Source: Neolentinus lepideus HHB14362 ss-1
Taxonomy: Eukaryota > Basidiomycota > Agaricomycetes > Gloeophyllales > Gloeophyllaceae
DNA: 64,000 nt
Assembly: GCA_001632425.1 (NCBI GenBank)
Contig: KV425562.1
Coordinates: 279,911 to 343,910 of the forward strand
Reading direction: 5' to 3'
Part shown: positions 44,417 to 54,413 of the stretch, piece by piece
Layout of the letters: every line of letters begins with the position of its first letter
Position numbering within the stretch: the stretch's first letter is position 1
Program-made: the position numbers and the translations under genes
Notes under the pieces: model-generated
Databases searched by the model: none
Told to the model about the DNA's origin: nothing
What the model saw: the letters and a program-made list of their open reading frames with translations, nothing else

Positions 44417-44983
44417 ATGAAGCCACAACTACGTGCCCCTCGCCTGGCAGGGCTGCGGCACTATGCCACACGCGTGACGCTCCGCAAACCCATGCCCGCT
44501 GAGCGTCCTCCGCAAAAGTACCCTGACCCGCTGTCCAAAAGTCCTAATGCGGTCAACACTCCCCTCGAAGGCAACCTGACCTTCATTCACCGCCCACCGC
44601 CCTCGTCTCCCTCGCCCTTCTCTTACACTACCTCCCCAATATCGCCCCTCCTGCGCCCGCCGACGGGGCACAGTCCCCAGGGCGTCCCTCCTTACATCAG
44701 ACCCTCGGCGAAGAAGGACCCGCCCCCGCGTATGAGCGACGCGAATCTGGCCGAGCTGAAGAGGCTGCGGCTCGAGGATCCGAAGAAGTGGACGCGGGCT
44801 GAGCTCGCTCGGAAGTTCAACTGCACCACGCAGTTCGTGGGGATGGTGACGAAGGTGCCGAATGCACTCAGGAAGGAGATTAAGAGGGAGAAGGCACAGA
44901 TGGACGAGGAGGCCAGGACGAAGTGGGGACCGCGGAGACGGATGGTGAGAGAGATTGCCAAGAAGAAGAGGGAGTTTTGGTAG
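44417..44983 (+). CDS. MRPL20: Mitochondrial large ribosomal subunit protein mL58 (Mrpl20-like)
   Basis: Single-exon gene of 188 residues. The start is ATG 44417, since the open frame extends upstream only to a GTG at 44357. The N-terminus (MKPQLRAPRLAGLRHYATR) is rich in Arg and free of acids, a mitochondrial presequence. A Pro-rich central part is followed by the conserved C-terminal half: MSDANLAELKRLRLEDPKKW, TRAELARKFNCTTQFVGMV, then a very basic tail. The (M)S-(D/E)..L-RxxDPxKW(T/S)RxxLAxKF pattern is that of fungal mL58/Mrpl20. It acts in the mitoribosome. The gene converges on the SET-Tad3 gene, with 114 bp between stops. Confidence 0.85.
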   Translation: MKPQLRAPRLAGLRHYATRVTLRKPMPAERPPQKYPDPLSKSPNAVNTPLEGNLTFIHRPPPSSPSPFSYTTSPISPLLRPPTGHSPQGVPPYIRPSAKKDPPPRMSDANLAELKRLRLEDPKKWTRAELARKFNCTTQFVGMVTKVPNALRKEIKREKAQMDEEARTKWGPRRRMVREIAKKKREFW

Positions 44984-45097
44984 CGTTGTGCATGGCGCAC
45001 TCAAAGGTGCGATTCTTGGGTATCCTAGAGGGCTGAACTAATGGATTGCAGGCTAGATTACTCTATCTGCCATACTAATGCCGCATATAGTCTTGCA

Positions 45098-46990
45098 TCA
45101 GGCGTCCACGTCCCCCCCAATCCCCATCCCATCCTTCCCCCCAAAATTCTTCCACACACCAATCCCAAACCGATGGTTCACGCCCTCCAACCGCGGCAAA
45201 CACGTTGCACCCCCACACCCACCTGTCTTCTCCATAGGGTACAAATAAAGTACCTCCTTCACGCGTGAATGCAGTAATGCCATGCTACACATGATGCACG
45301 GCTCGTGCGTCGTGAAAAGCGTTAGGGATGTGAGCAGGTAGCGTATGCCATTGCGGGATTTATCCGTTTCCACGTCTGTTTGGTCGATTGCGAGTGGATC
45401 CGGTGTGAGCGCGTCTGTTGCTGTGGCGGGCAGTTCTCCTTGCGCAAATTCTGCAGGAGTGGTTGAGACTTCGGACGAAGTGCTAGCGCGGTAATCCGCA
45501 ACAGCCCTAATAGCATTGATCACTGCGTGCTTCAACGGATGCCCAAGACTCTTCCTCGTATCGTGCGCGATACACTCCCGTGTGAGGCCATGATCTGGCG
45601 TGCTCTCCTCTCTAGCACTCGAGTACGGGATGGGCACATACGCCACGATGGGCAGCTTAGAAATTGCGCCCATTAAACATTTCCGACGGAAAGAGAGTAA
45701 TTGAAACGCACCTCCCCGCTATCTTTTGCCTCTTTGGCGGTCCGCGCCACCCTCCTCATCGCCTCGCATGCCCACCTCACGCGTCCCCTCTCCCACACCT
45801 CTGCTTCACCCTTCCTCCTAGGTGCGTATACGGTAGGCCACAAGCTGGACTTGACTTTACATGAGCTGAGCGTCAGAGCGGCGGTTTTCGGTACGTCTGC
45901 GAGGTAGGGCTGGGGTAGTGGGGGGTCGAGTGAGGGGAGAGAGGGTGGTGGACAGGAGTCGTGGTAGGGCAAGAGGAGGAGTGAGGTAGCGCTGGAGGGA
46001 GATGGAGTTTTACGGACGCGCTTCAGGTGGGAGAGGAGGGGAGAGTCGAGGGAAGTTTCTTTCAGCCACCTGGCAGGAATTAATAATTCAGCACGTCATG
46101 TGGGAGAAGAAGGAAGAGCAAAGTACTTGAGCATCGTATTTGTCTGGCGCGGCTCGGGGAGATCGACGATCCATACTTTGGCTGTCGCGTTTCGGGACGT
46201 GTAAGAAAATAGAAGTTCTACAAGCGATGAAGGGACAAGCACTCACTAGTCCGAACCTGCTCAACCGCCTCCTCTTCGGGATCTTCAAACAGCTTCAGGC
46301 GCTCAAAGGGCAGATCCGCCTCATCGATCGCGTCGCTCGGGTCTCCGTCTGGGAACGCGAACATATCCTCTTCGTTCTCTTCCTCTTCTGCTGAGATCCC
46401 AGACAGCCCGCCCATCCCATCGTCTTCAGCCAAGTCGGAAGCTGGGGTGAGGAGAGTAGAGACACCTTCGGCATTTTCGAACCACAGCTTGTGTCCGTAG
46501 AATATGCAGAGCTCTTCGTCTGGTTGGATAGGGCGCGTGGTGGTGTACCGGATGGAGTCGGTGTGCGTATCAAGGGTGTAGGTGACGTTAGGGTGGTCGG
46601 AGTGGTTGAAGAGGGAGCCTACGCAGTGCATGGCCAGGTTCTTGAGTAAATAGAATGGTACGAGAGGTAAAGGCTCACCTAAACCCAAAGCTAGAGCCAT
46701 CCGTCCATTAGGCCATTTGAACGTATAGTGGTCAAGCGCAGTGTGTCTCCCGTGCGCGTCATACTCATCCTTGGTGAACAGGAGAACCGGAGATATCTCG
46801 ACAACAGTTTGCGCGTCGATTTTCCGTGAAGCTGTGAATCCATCTTCTCAGTATTCCATTTCCTAGATCGGATTGCAAAAGAGGACGCACCAAATACACC
46901 CCTCCCTTTCCCTTCCGAATATCTGATACTGCATCCTGTGCTGTTGAGGTGATCTGGTGCTTTGTGGCGAAGAGGAAGTGCGTCCGACAT
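45098..46990 (-). CDS. TAD3: SET domain joined in frame to tRNA adenosine deaminase subunit Tad3
   Basis: Exons on the minus strand 46990-46891, 46831-46679, 46618-46247, 46181-46127, 46069-45712 and 45655-45098 sum to 1596 nt, 531 residues, all phases consistent. The first half is a SET domain: GKGRGVFASRKID at the start, YTFKWPNGRMALALGLGSLFNHSDHPNVTY with the NHS box, and the closing ELCIFYG. An acidic linker leads to VWIVDLPEPRQTNTMLK and the deaminase half: WPTVYAPRRKGE, the HPLKHAV box (V in place of the catalytic Glu, the hallmark of inactive Tad3/ADAT3), and HEPCIMCSMALLHSR with the PCxxC zinc ligands. Tad3 partners with Tad2 to convert A34 to inosine in tRNA anticodons. The SET half could methylate a protein lysine. 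Two adjacent genes remain possible if the 65-nt intron at 46246-46182 is not used. Confidence 0.8.
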
Positions 46991-47448
46991 CCGACAAACT
47001 GTCCGAATTGGCGCCCATGATTGGATTGCATGTCTTGGGACCTTGGCGATTTAGGGCAAAATGAGAAAATATCGAGGACTGAGTGAGAAGAGTAAAAAGC
47101 GATGTTTTCAAACAAGTCCTTATATACAAGGAGAAAGAATAGCAAAGTGAACGTTAAAAAAACATTGGAACTAATTGACGGTGATGCTGTTCTTTGCGTC
47201 CCAATATAGCAAGATAGCTACTTTGTATGGCACTTCGCAGTTCTTGGTCTTTCAGAACCCCAATCCCTTCACTATTTATGGCTCTGAAATGGCATCTTAC
47301 GTTGAATAGACCAGCATGATGATGCAAGACGGTCATAACATGAAATCAGGACGGTGTCGACTGATCTTACAAATTACTAGTACAATCCATATGCGCTGCT
47401 AACAATACCTGACATATGCATCTAGCGAGTAAAGCCTTTTATAATTTG
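46991..47448. other. Intergenic upstream of the SET-Tad3 gene
   Basis: 458 bp holding the promoter of the SET-Tad3 gene (-) and the 3' UTR of isocitrate lyase (-). No coding signal is seen. Confidence 0.45.
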
Positions 47449-49337
47449 GCCTTCCCCCCGAACTGCGATTCCGTCACGCCCTTCCCCATTGCCGCGGTCG
47501 ACGAGACACCACCGGTGACGGTCTTGAGCAGGTTGTCGACGTAGTCGGCGCCACTCCACTAAAGACACAGATACATGAATACATGAAGCCACGGATCTGA
47601 CTGCACGAAAAGGAGCTTACCTTCTGGTGAGTCAGGACGTCGCAGCCAATATCGCGCTCCCTTCGTTGAATAAGCTCTACATACGCCTTCATGCCCTCCT
47701 TGGCGTATTCACGCGCGAAAAGGTCGGAAATGTAACCGTTGGAGTGCAAACCTCCGAGCTGGAAAACAACGTTGGTGGAGAAAGACCAGACCCATTGAAA
47801 TGGCAACTCACAGTAATAAACTGCCACACAAACCCAAGCTTTCCGAGTTCCCAAACATATGCCTTCATATCATCCGTGCCCAGTCCCGCGGCATCCCAGT
47901 TGAACGATGGACTCAGATTATACGCCAGCCACTGCTTAGGGTACACGGAGTGCACACCATAGGCGAACTCCTTCGCCTGCGATAGTATAGGCTTTTTGGT
48001 CTCCATCCAGAGCAAATCCGCGTACGGCGCGTAGGCGACCGCGCGGTTGATCGCGCACTGCGTGCCGCCCTGGTAGCGATAGAAGCCCTCCCGTGTGCGC
48101 GGAGCTTCCCAGTCGAAATAGGGCTGGGACTTCAGACCAAATTCTTTCTTCGCGATCTCGACGGCCTGGGGCAGGGATACGTGCGCCACGCGGGATGCGA
48201 ATTTCTCCAGAGTTGAAGACGAAGCGTGCGTCTGCTCGCGCAGGGCGTTGGACAGGACGGTGGAGAAGAGGGAGAGCCCCGCAGCGGCTATCCACTCGTC
48301 CTCGACGGCCTGCAAGGCATCTGCTGTCTTACCCGCCGCCTCCGCTTCGTTCATAACAAGCACGAGTGGCCTCAAGTTCGGGTTCGTCGAGCCGAGGATG
48401 AACGGGTGGTCGCGCTCGTCCACGTTCGTCGTGATAAGCGTTGCCGCCTCCGAGTCCGTCCGCGCAATCACGAGATTGTCCACGCCCATAACATCGAACT
48501 GGAGGCGGATCGCGACCAAGCGATTGATGTGCTCCTGGATTGGCACAAGGACTTTCCCAGCCATGTGCCCGCACTTCTTAGTGCCGGGTGCCTGGTCCTC
48601 GATGTGGATCCCCGCGGCACCCTTCTCGACGAACATCTTTGCGAGCTTCATGACGGCGGTGAGCCCGCCGTGCCCAGTATCAGCGTCAGCGACGATGGGG
48701 CGTAGGTAGTCGATGATAGGAGTGCGGCTGAGCTCTTCTTCGGACATGTTAGAACGAGCCTCGCGCTGCTTCCTGTCGTGGAAGAGTTGTGCCATGAAAA
48801 GGTGCTCGACCTTATTGGGCACGGTGTTGGAGGGATAGTCTGCGGTGCATGAGTTGAGATACCCATGAGCGACGCATAGCACTTGAACCCACCTGCAAGA
48901 TCTGGCCCAGGCTCGTTCGTGCTCGAAGCAGTACTTGACGATTGCCAACCGGAAACATATACCGTCTCGAGGTACTTGGCCATCTGCGTTACCTGCACGG
49001 GGTCAAGACTACGGAACAATGTCAGCAATACGCCCGCGGACACAACCATCACACTCACGCGCCGTAGGTATGTGACGGTGTGCCCTCCTTGAACCGCTTC
49101 GACAAGATGGCCCATAACTTCTTGGCTTGAACGTTGGAGGGGTATGAGATGGGGATGGTCCCTCGTTTCGAAACCACCTGGGCAGCAGTGTACGGTCTCT
49201 TGACTCGAGAGAATCGTTCGCTCTGTCCATACCGTCGGGTTCAGTACATCCTAGGATAGAACATATTCACACACCTTCCACCAGTTCTCCACTTCCCCTA
49301 CTTCGGTCTGGAAAGCGAGTCTTTCCTGGTGAACCAT
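47449..49337 (-). CDS. ICL1: Isocitrate lyase (glyoxylate cycle)
   Basis: ATG 49337 opens exon 1 (to 49275, ending ENWWK). Further exons follow; the large one covers about 48840-47815. Visible motifs: [55 protein letters not shown] (substrate/Mg site), [20 protein letters not shown] with the catalytic Cys in [14 protein letters not shown], and the conserved SPSFNWD loop. Isocitrate lyase splits isocitrate into glyoxylate and succinate, letting fungi grow on acetate or fatty acids and, in wood decayers, feeding oxalate synthesis. The C-terminus ends AKL, a peroxisomal targeting signal type 1. A CGG-N6-CCG palindrome lies upstream at 49506-49517. Confidence 0.96.
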
Positions 49338-50380
49338 CACGGACGCAGAGACAAGTAGAGAAGTCGGTCAAAGAATGCGGGTGGGATCTATAAGAGGGGT
49401 TGAAAGATATAAGCAGTGCTCCATTCTAGTTTATATCTTCTACCATCTGGGGTCGGATATGTTCTTGTGTTATGACGCCTAAGCAACATGTGATTAGGCT
49501 TAGACCGGGTAAGTCCGAATGCGGGGTAACGAATGCTTGTCGGCTGGCCATCATGCCCTCCGTCTCTTCCGCATCCTGGTTCTAGGCGGCGGATGAGGGC
49601 ATTGGATCTAGTTTGGACCGGCCGTGGTTCCCCAACGTACCCCGCATCGGGTTATAGAGGATCCGATGCGCGCCGACCCCCTGGCGTTTATACGCTCTTT
49701 CGATCGACATATCGCCCGGTCTAAATCCCTAGCACCGCTGATATTGGATGCTAGGACTCTGGAACGTATGCCTTATAGATGGCGTTCGGTTAGATGGGGT
49801 TCAAGGGAACGGGGACGTTTACGGTAGCGGGAGTGCTGAGGCGATCTTAGACGCCTTCCATATGTGGCAAGTATCAGGCCTGATCAGAGTCTTCTGACCA
49901 CTGTTGAAGCCTTCAAGCAACTCTCTGTTCTCAGTACCGCTCCTGGTCTCGGCCTTTTATTCGACAGGGCTAGTGCTGGTACATAGTCGCTCTCAAAGCC
50001 TGTTCAGTTATTGGGCACTGCTTTCATATACGAGTGCCGACGAATCTTCCATTATCTGCCGCTCTTCAACCTTTAACACTCCGGCCGACACTTTTGCAAT
50101 TTGTACTTCCAACGCACCCCATGACCTCCTTCTCGTCCATCTCGAGAACAACTCGACTTAGGAGACATTCATTCCCTTTGTTTTGCTAGACTGAGTAGGC
50201 GGGACAAATTGGGATGACCATGGGGTTCTTCTTTGAAGATACGACTTATCTACCATCAGCTTAACAGTGGAAAGTGAATCTCATCAGTTACCCGCGCTTT
50301 GACCACTAAATATTGGTATTCTTCCAGTCCATTCACATGGAGAGTAAATTATACTGGTCTGCGCCACGTACTGTCCATCG
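49338..50380. other. Intergenic; ICL promoter and unassigned spacer
   Basis: TATA-like stretches on the minus strand lie near 49389-49395 and 49407-49412, 50-75 bp upstream of the ICL start. A CGG-N6-CCG palindrome is at 49506-49517. The remainder (49.5-50.38 kb) holds only short motif-free frames and the 3' side of ALG7. Confidence 0.45.
49506..49517. promoter_or_regulatory. CGG-N6-CCG palindrome upstream of isocitrate lyase
   Basis: CGG at 49506-49508 and CCG at 49515-49517 flank six bases, 169 bp before the ICL start codon. Paired CGG triplets with fixed spacing are the usual target of fungal Zn2Cys6 activators, and ICL genes are controlled by such factors (Cat8/FacB type). The match is to a short pattern, so chance occurrence is possible. 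Confidence 0.3.
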
Positions 50381-52278
50381 TTACCGTCTATCACCATCAT
50401 ACACCAACCCCGCCAATCCATACCTCACTACAAACGCAAGCACGCTCCCCGCAATCTGCCCGTTCCCAAGTCAGTTCGCCATCCGATCCCTTTTAACCCG
50501 ACGTTCAACTCGCACTCACCTGAGTACATATCAACACCTGCACCAGCTTCTTTTCGTTCATAGATCCCAACCTCACAAGAAATACATTCAGAATCGTCAG
50601 GTTCGTGCACTCGAGGATCTGACCAGAGTTGGGGTGGATGGTGAGCTCAGTCAGCCCAAGGAGAGATAGAGCGCGCAGAACGACGGTAGAAGCATGTGAT
50701 GGAGGGTGTTCAAAGAGCACTTTCGACGGGTGCAGAAGGTTCGTGTTCGGGTCGAATCTGAGATAAGGACAAGGCAAGATAAGGTTCAGCGACAACAGAG
50801 GAGACACGCGTAGTTACCTTGGCACGCGATGTCGCGGGCACGGAACGAGACCGAACAGTTGCGGGCAGGACAACAAAAAGTTGAAGATCTGCGGGAGGAA
50901 GAAGAGGAGCAGCGTCTTAGAAAAGTGAGCCTGGATGCCGACGACTGCGAATGCCATGCCAGTCACATAGCAAAAGGTGTCGCCGGGGAAGACACGGGCT
51001 GGGTACCTTCGTTGCATTGTATGTGAGTAATTACCACTCCGCTATCAATGATAAGAGGATACACGTACCAATTGTGATACATAAACCCTAAACACACTCC
51101 AACCAGCGGTAGCATAAAATATAAACTAAATAAATGTCTCTCTACGAGCTCTCGACTGCCATACGCCATGCCCGCGGCCCATACGCCACCAACCTCGACC
51201 TCCTTCTGGCTACCAAGGAGGTGCAGCGGGATGCGGAAGTCGACTGGCCACGGGAGGTAAAGCAAGTCGTTCAGGACGACAGAAAGGGCGATGATGAGCG
51301 CTTGCGAGACTTCAGAGCCGTTGATCCCTGCGAGAATATTGATGCTGTTTGTGGAGAATGTCGAGAGGAGGGACATATAGAGGTAGTAGAGCGGACCTGG
51401 TCACAGAGCGTGTAAGACTTCAGGAAGCAATCGTGAAATGGAGAGCGCACCGAGGTTCACGAGGGTCCGTCCAAGTAGAGGTCGTAGCGGAAGAGGAACA
51501 ACGACATACGTATTGCCTTGCTCGGCGTAATACACCATGAGAAGCGGGATGGAGGCAATAATGGGGATGGGGAGCTTGTACCGCCATCGGATGTCGAAGA
51601 TGTCGTCGAGGAAGCCGAGCATAGTCGCCATGAGAAGTGATAGTAGGGAAGAGAGGTAGAGGGCGAGCTGTGGGAGGTATGAGCCACTACATGCGAGAGG
51701 ACGATGCGCCAGGTGCATGGTTATATAGGTCATTGACAGAGGTACCGGTCGAGACATATAGCTCCACGTAGGAGGCGCATAGTATAGCACAAGCAACTCA
51801 CGAGGTGGTGAGGGAATTCGGGTACTGAGATACCTTCAGCTGGTTTGGAGTTTGAGATATTGCTGCCATGCTCTTTGTACCAACTTGTGAACGGGAAGGG
51901 GATGAAGAGAATTAACAATAGTATATAGATGGACGCGCAGACGAGGCCCAGGCATTCCGGTCTACCAAAATGTCGTAGCATAACTTTATACTCCAGCTAG
52001 TAGTAGGGCAATGCAGGTGCTGATACGTACATTGGAGTGTCATACGTCTTCAACAGATCCCTCCCCTTCAAATTCGCTTTCACCATGATCCCTCCCAATG
52101 CTGGGACTAGATACAGGGCCGCGAGGAACGCTATGATACTGAATCCAAGCGACGAGTGCAGAGCAGGCAGAGGCGGCACCGGAGACAGGAACGGTCGGAA
52201 TATTAGCCATGCTGCGAAGGGGAGAAGAGACAGAAGAAGGACTGAAGGAAGAGGTCGGGGCTGTGGACCGTTAGTCAT
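50381..52278 (-). CDS. ALG7: UDP-GlcNAc:dolichyl-phosphate GlcNAc-1-phosphate transferase (Alg7)
   Basis: Multi-exon gene from ATG 52278 with many hydrophobic membrane segments. Ordered motifs include the first transmembrane helices then [29 protein letters not shown], the metal-binding [41 protein letters not shown], and [23 protein letters not shown] final exon ends [10 protein letters not shown] with stop at 50381. The D-D and PGDTF(C/L) motifs are diagnostic of the GPT/MraY superfamily, and the NGSEV loop and C-terminus are typical of eukaryotic GPT. The enzyme starts lipid-linked oligosaccharide synthesis for N-glycosylation at the ER membrane and is the target of tunicamycin. Confidence 0.95.
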
Positions 52279-52736
52279 ATTTTTGCCAATGAGAACGTAC
52301 TCCTAGTACGAGGGAATACCGCGTTGCGAAGATGAACGCATGGATCGAGTTTGTTGTCCTGCAGCTGGTGGCAGAAAGGTACAGTACATGCACGTGTCAC
52401 CAGTCAACGTGTCGCGGTCACGTGCCCCTTAACACTATTGCAGAAGTGGGAGGTAATGGACGCGAGGGAGAACGCGAAACCTAAGCTTCATCTATGATGA
52501 AATGCAAATTGTAATATAACAGATACCAGATGCAAGAAATACTTCAAAGCAAGACGATGCAAAACATATCAAAGCACTGCAACAAATATCATAGCTAAAG
52601 CTATATACTGCAAAGTCCCATATATCCATCAATTTGCGCGACGGTCTGACTGGAACGAGTCAGTCCTTCTGCTTACGTCGAGGCCACAGACAGCTCTCAC
52701 CTACATAAGTAGTCGGTGCTACGCTTGTTAAGAGAC
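52279..52736. other. Intergenic between ALG7 and RTT109
   Basis: 458 bp containing the ALG7 promoter (-) and the 3' UTR of RTT109 (-). No coding signal is seen. Confidence 0.45.
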
Positions 52737-54413
52737 TCACTTCTCTGTCTTTTTCTTCTTCTTCCGTACGGTCAGCACCGTGATCTTTGGCGCTTCCTCT
52801 CTTGTGTCAGCCCCTTGCCCTCCAGTTCCAAGGGTATCCGTCTTGGCCGGAGGAAGGGGGTTATCCACCGCTACAGTCCCGTAGATATACGACTGATACG
52901 TGTCCAGTGACGTCTCAGGCTCTGAGAAGAAGCTAGGAGATGCAAGGACCGTGTCGTCTAGCCGCAGGTGACGGCGGGGCGGGGTCTTTGGAAGGGAGTC
53001 GTATACGTGCGTAGATAATGTCTCCGGCTCGGGCGTTTTGTCTCGTGGCTGTGCTGACTTTACAGATGATGTAGCCTTCGCAGATGACAGAGGCTTTGCC
53101 GACGACAAAGGTTTAGCAGAAGACCGAGGTTTCGCAGACGATAGCGGTTTCATAGGCGCCAATGAAATAGGCGAGACGCCCTCACAAAGCCCTTTGATGG
53201 CAGACTCCAACGACTCTGTCGCCTTCGCGGCGCGATCAAAGTCAGGAAACTCGTAACCCGTCAGCAGAGAAGCGTTGACCCGCTTGATGATCTGCGCCGA
53301 CACTTGGCCTGCTTGCGGTGCAAGAGGGTCCGCCGTCTCTGCAGGCATGGGAGTAGAGACGCCCATGACGAAGAATCCGGTCACTGCGCCTGATATGCAT
53401 TCCTGGCGAAAGGACATACGCTCCCAGAACTCGTTCGGCGAGACTTTGCCGAGTTCTCCTTGGGGACGTTGATCCGTGTCTTTTTCTGCATCTTTACTTC
53501 TCTCGTCCGACGCATCATGGAAGAGCACCTCATCTCGTGTGGATTTTGTACGCGTGAACGTTCGCGCTCGTTTGCGCTGAGGAGATTTGACGCCTTCCGC
53601 GTCTGTCGTGTGGGCAATCTCGTCAATGAATCGGGATTTGGGGTCATCGTCAAAAGATGGGATGAAAAAGCCCAGATTCTCACGTCCCTCCTCAACCTCC
53701 ACATCTGAGCAAGGTAGAGGTATTTCAGTTTGTGAGTATGGGTGAGTATAGAGCCATGGAACAGAGGGTATCTTCCCGGCTGACGAAGCAAGTAAGGTGG
53801 CATGCAGAGATTGGGTGGCTTCAGGTTCCGTTAATCCTGGTAGGACATAGTACAACTTCATTTTACTATCCTTTCCCACTTTAGACTCTAATTCCGCTGC
53901 TACATTGCCGAGGGTGCGCTTCCACCAAGCACATAGCTTCACGTCGGACAGAGGGTGTTTACCAGAGTATTCTGATGAGTTCGGAAACATGTACTGGTTC
54001 TGCGCCCTCGCAAACAGATGCACCCACAGGTGAGGGGCATTGATAGGTCGAGTAGTCGGATCGCCATAGTGCAAGATGAAAGCACGTATCAGGGTTGCCG
54101 TAGGCGAGGGCACGGCAGCCTGCCCCGTCGAATCCAGCTTCGACACGTTCAGGACTAGACATCCTGTCGCCGGAACATGATACAAGTATGCCTCAATACC
54201 CGTCACAAACACCCTCGGCGCATCTTCCGTTTTCTGCTCGGACAGCAAGACGAGAATATCCTGCAGATAGACTTTTGGTCTTGGGATTGCATAGGGGAAC
54301 AAGCCAGAGTGCTTGCGTGGGGCGGAGACGAGGACATGCAGATGAAAGTGACGAGTACCCGGGTGTGTGGAGAGCGCGTTGAGGAGCGCGTCGCGCAAGG
54401 CCGTCCGGGACAT
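52737..54413 (-). CDS. RTT109: Histone H3-K56 acetyltransferase Rtt109 (KAT11 family), intronless
   Basis: One exon of 558 residues from ATG 54413, since four codons further upstream rest on a GTG. The N-terminus LRDALLNALSTHPGTRHFHLHVLVS, followed by PRPKVYLQDILVLLSEQ, is the KAT11 start. The body has VFVTGIEAYLYHVPATGCLVLNVSKLDSTGQ, LWVHLFARAQNQYMFPNS and DVKLCAWWKR. DDDPKSRFIDEIA holds the conserved Asp pair and the Lys that is autoacetylated in yeast Rtt109. With the chaperones Asf1 or Vps75 the enzyme acetylates newly made histone H3 at K56 during replication. The C-terminal third is disordered, carrying a short repeat (PLSSAK type) and a basic end (RKKKKKTEK), a likely nuclear signal. 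Fungal-specific family. Confidence 0.94.
   Translation of the reverse strand: MSRTALRDALLNALSTHPGTRHFHLHVLVSAPRKHSGLFPYAIPRPKVYLQDILVLLSEQKTEDAPRVFVTGIEAYLYHVPATGCLVLNVSKLDSTGQAAVPSPTATLIRAFILHYGDPTTRPINAPHLWVHLFARAQNQYMFPNSSEYSGKHPLSDVKLCAWWKRTLGNVAAELESKVGKDSKMKLYYVLPGLTEPEATQSLHATLLASSAGKIPSVPWLYTHPYSQTEIPLPCSDVEVEEGRENLGFFIPSFDDDPKSRFIDEIAHTTDAEGVKSPQRKRARTFTRTKSTRDEVLFHDASDERSKDAEKDTDQRPQGELGKVSPNEFWERMSFRQECISGAVTGFFVMGVSTPMPAETADPLAPQAGQVSAQIIKRVNASLLTGYEFPDFDRAAKATESLESAIKGLCEGVSPISLAPMKPLSSAKPRSSAKPLSSAKPLSSAKATSSVKSAQPRDKTPEPETLSTHVYDSLPKTPPRRHLRLDDTVLASPSFFSEPETSLDTYQSYIYGTVAVDNPLPPAKTDTLGTGGQGADTREEAPKITVLTVRKKKKKTEK
53059..53148 (-). repeat. Five 18-bp in-frame repeats inside RTT109
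   Basis: Consecutive 18-bp units at 53059, 53077, 53095, 53113 and 53131 differ by a few bases each. On the coding strand they give six-residue units of the SSAKPL kind in the disordered C-terminal region. The array keeps the frame, so copy number could change without breaking the protein. Confidence 0.85.

Noticed and set aside
49533..50161. Several short plus-strand frames upstream of ICL
   Set aside because: No domains or intron chain; likely chance frames in spacer.
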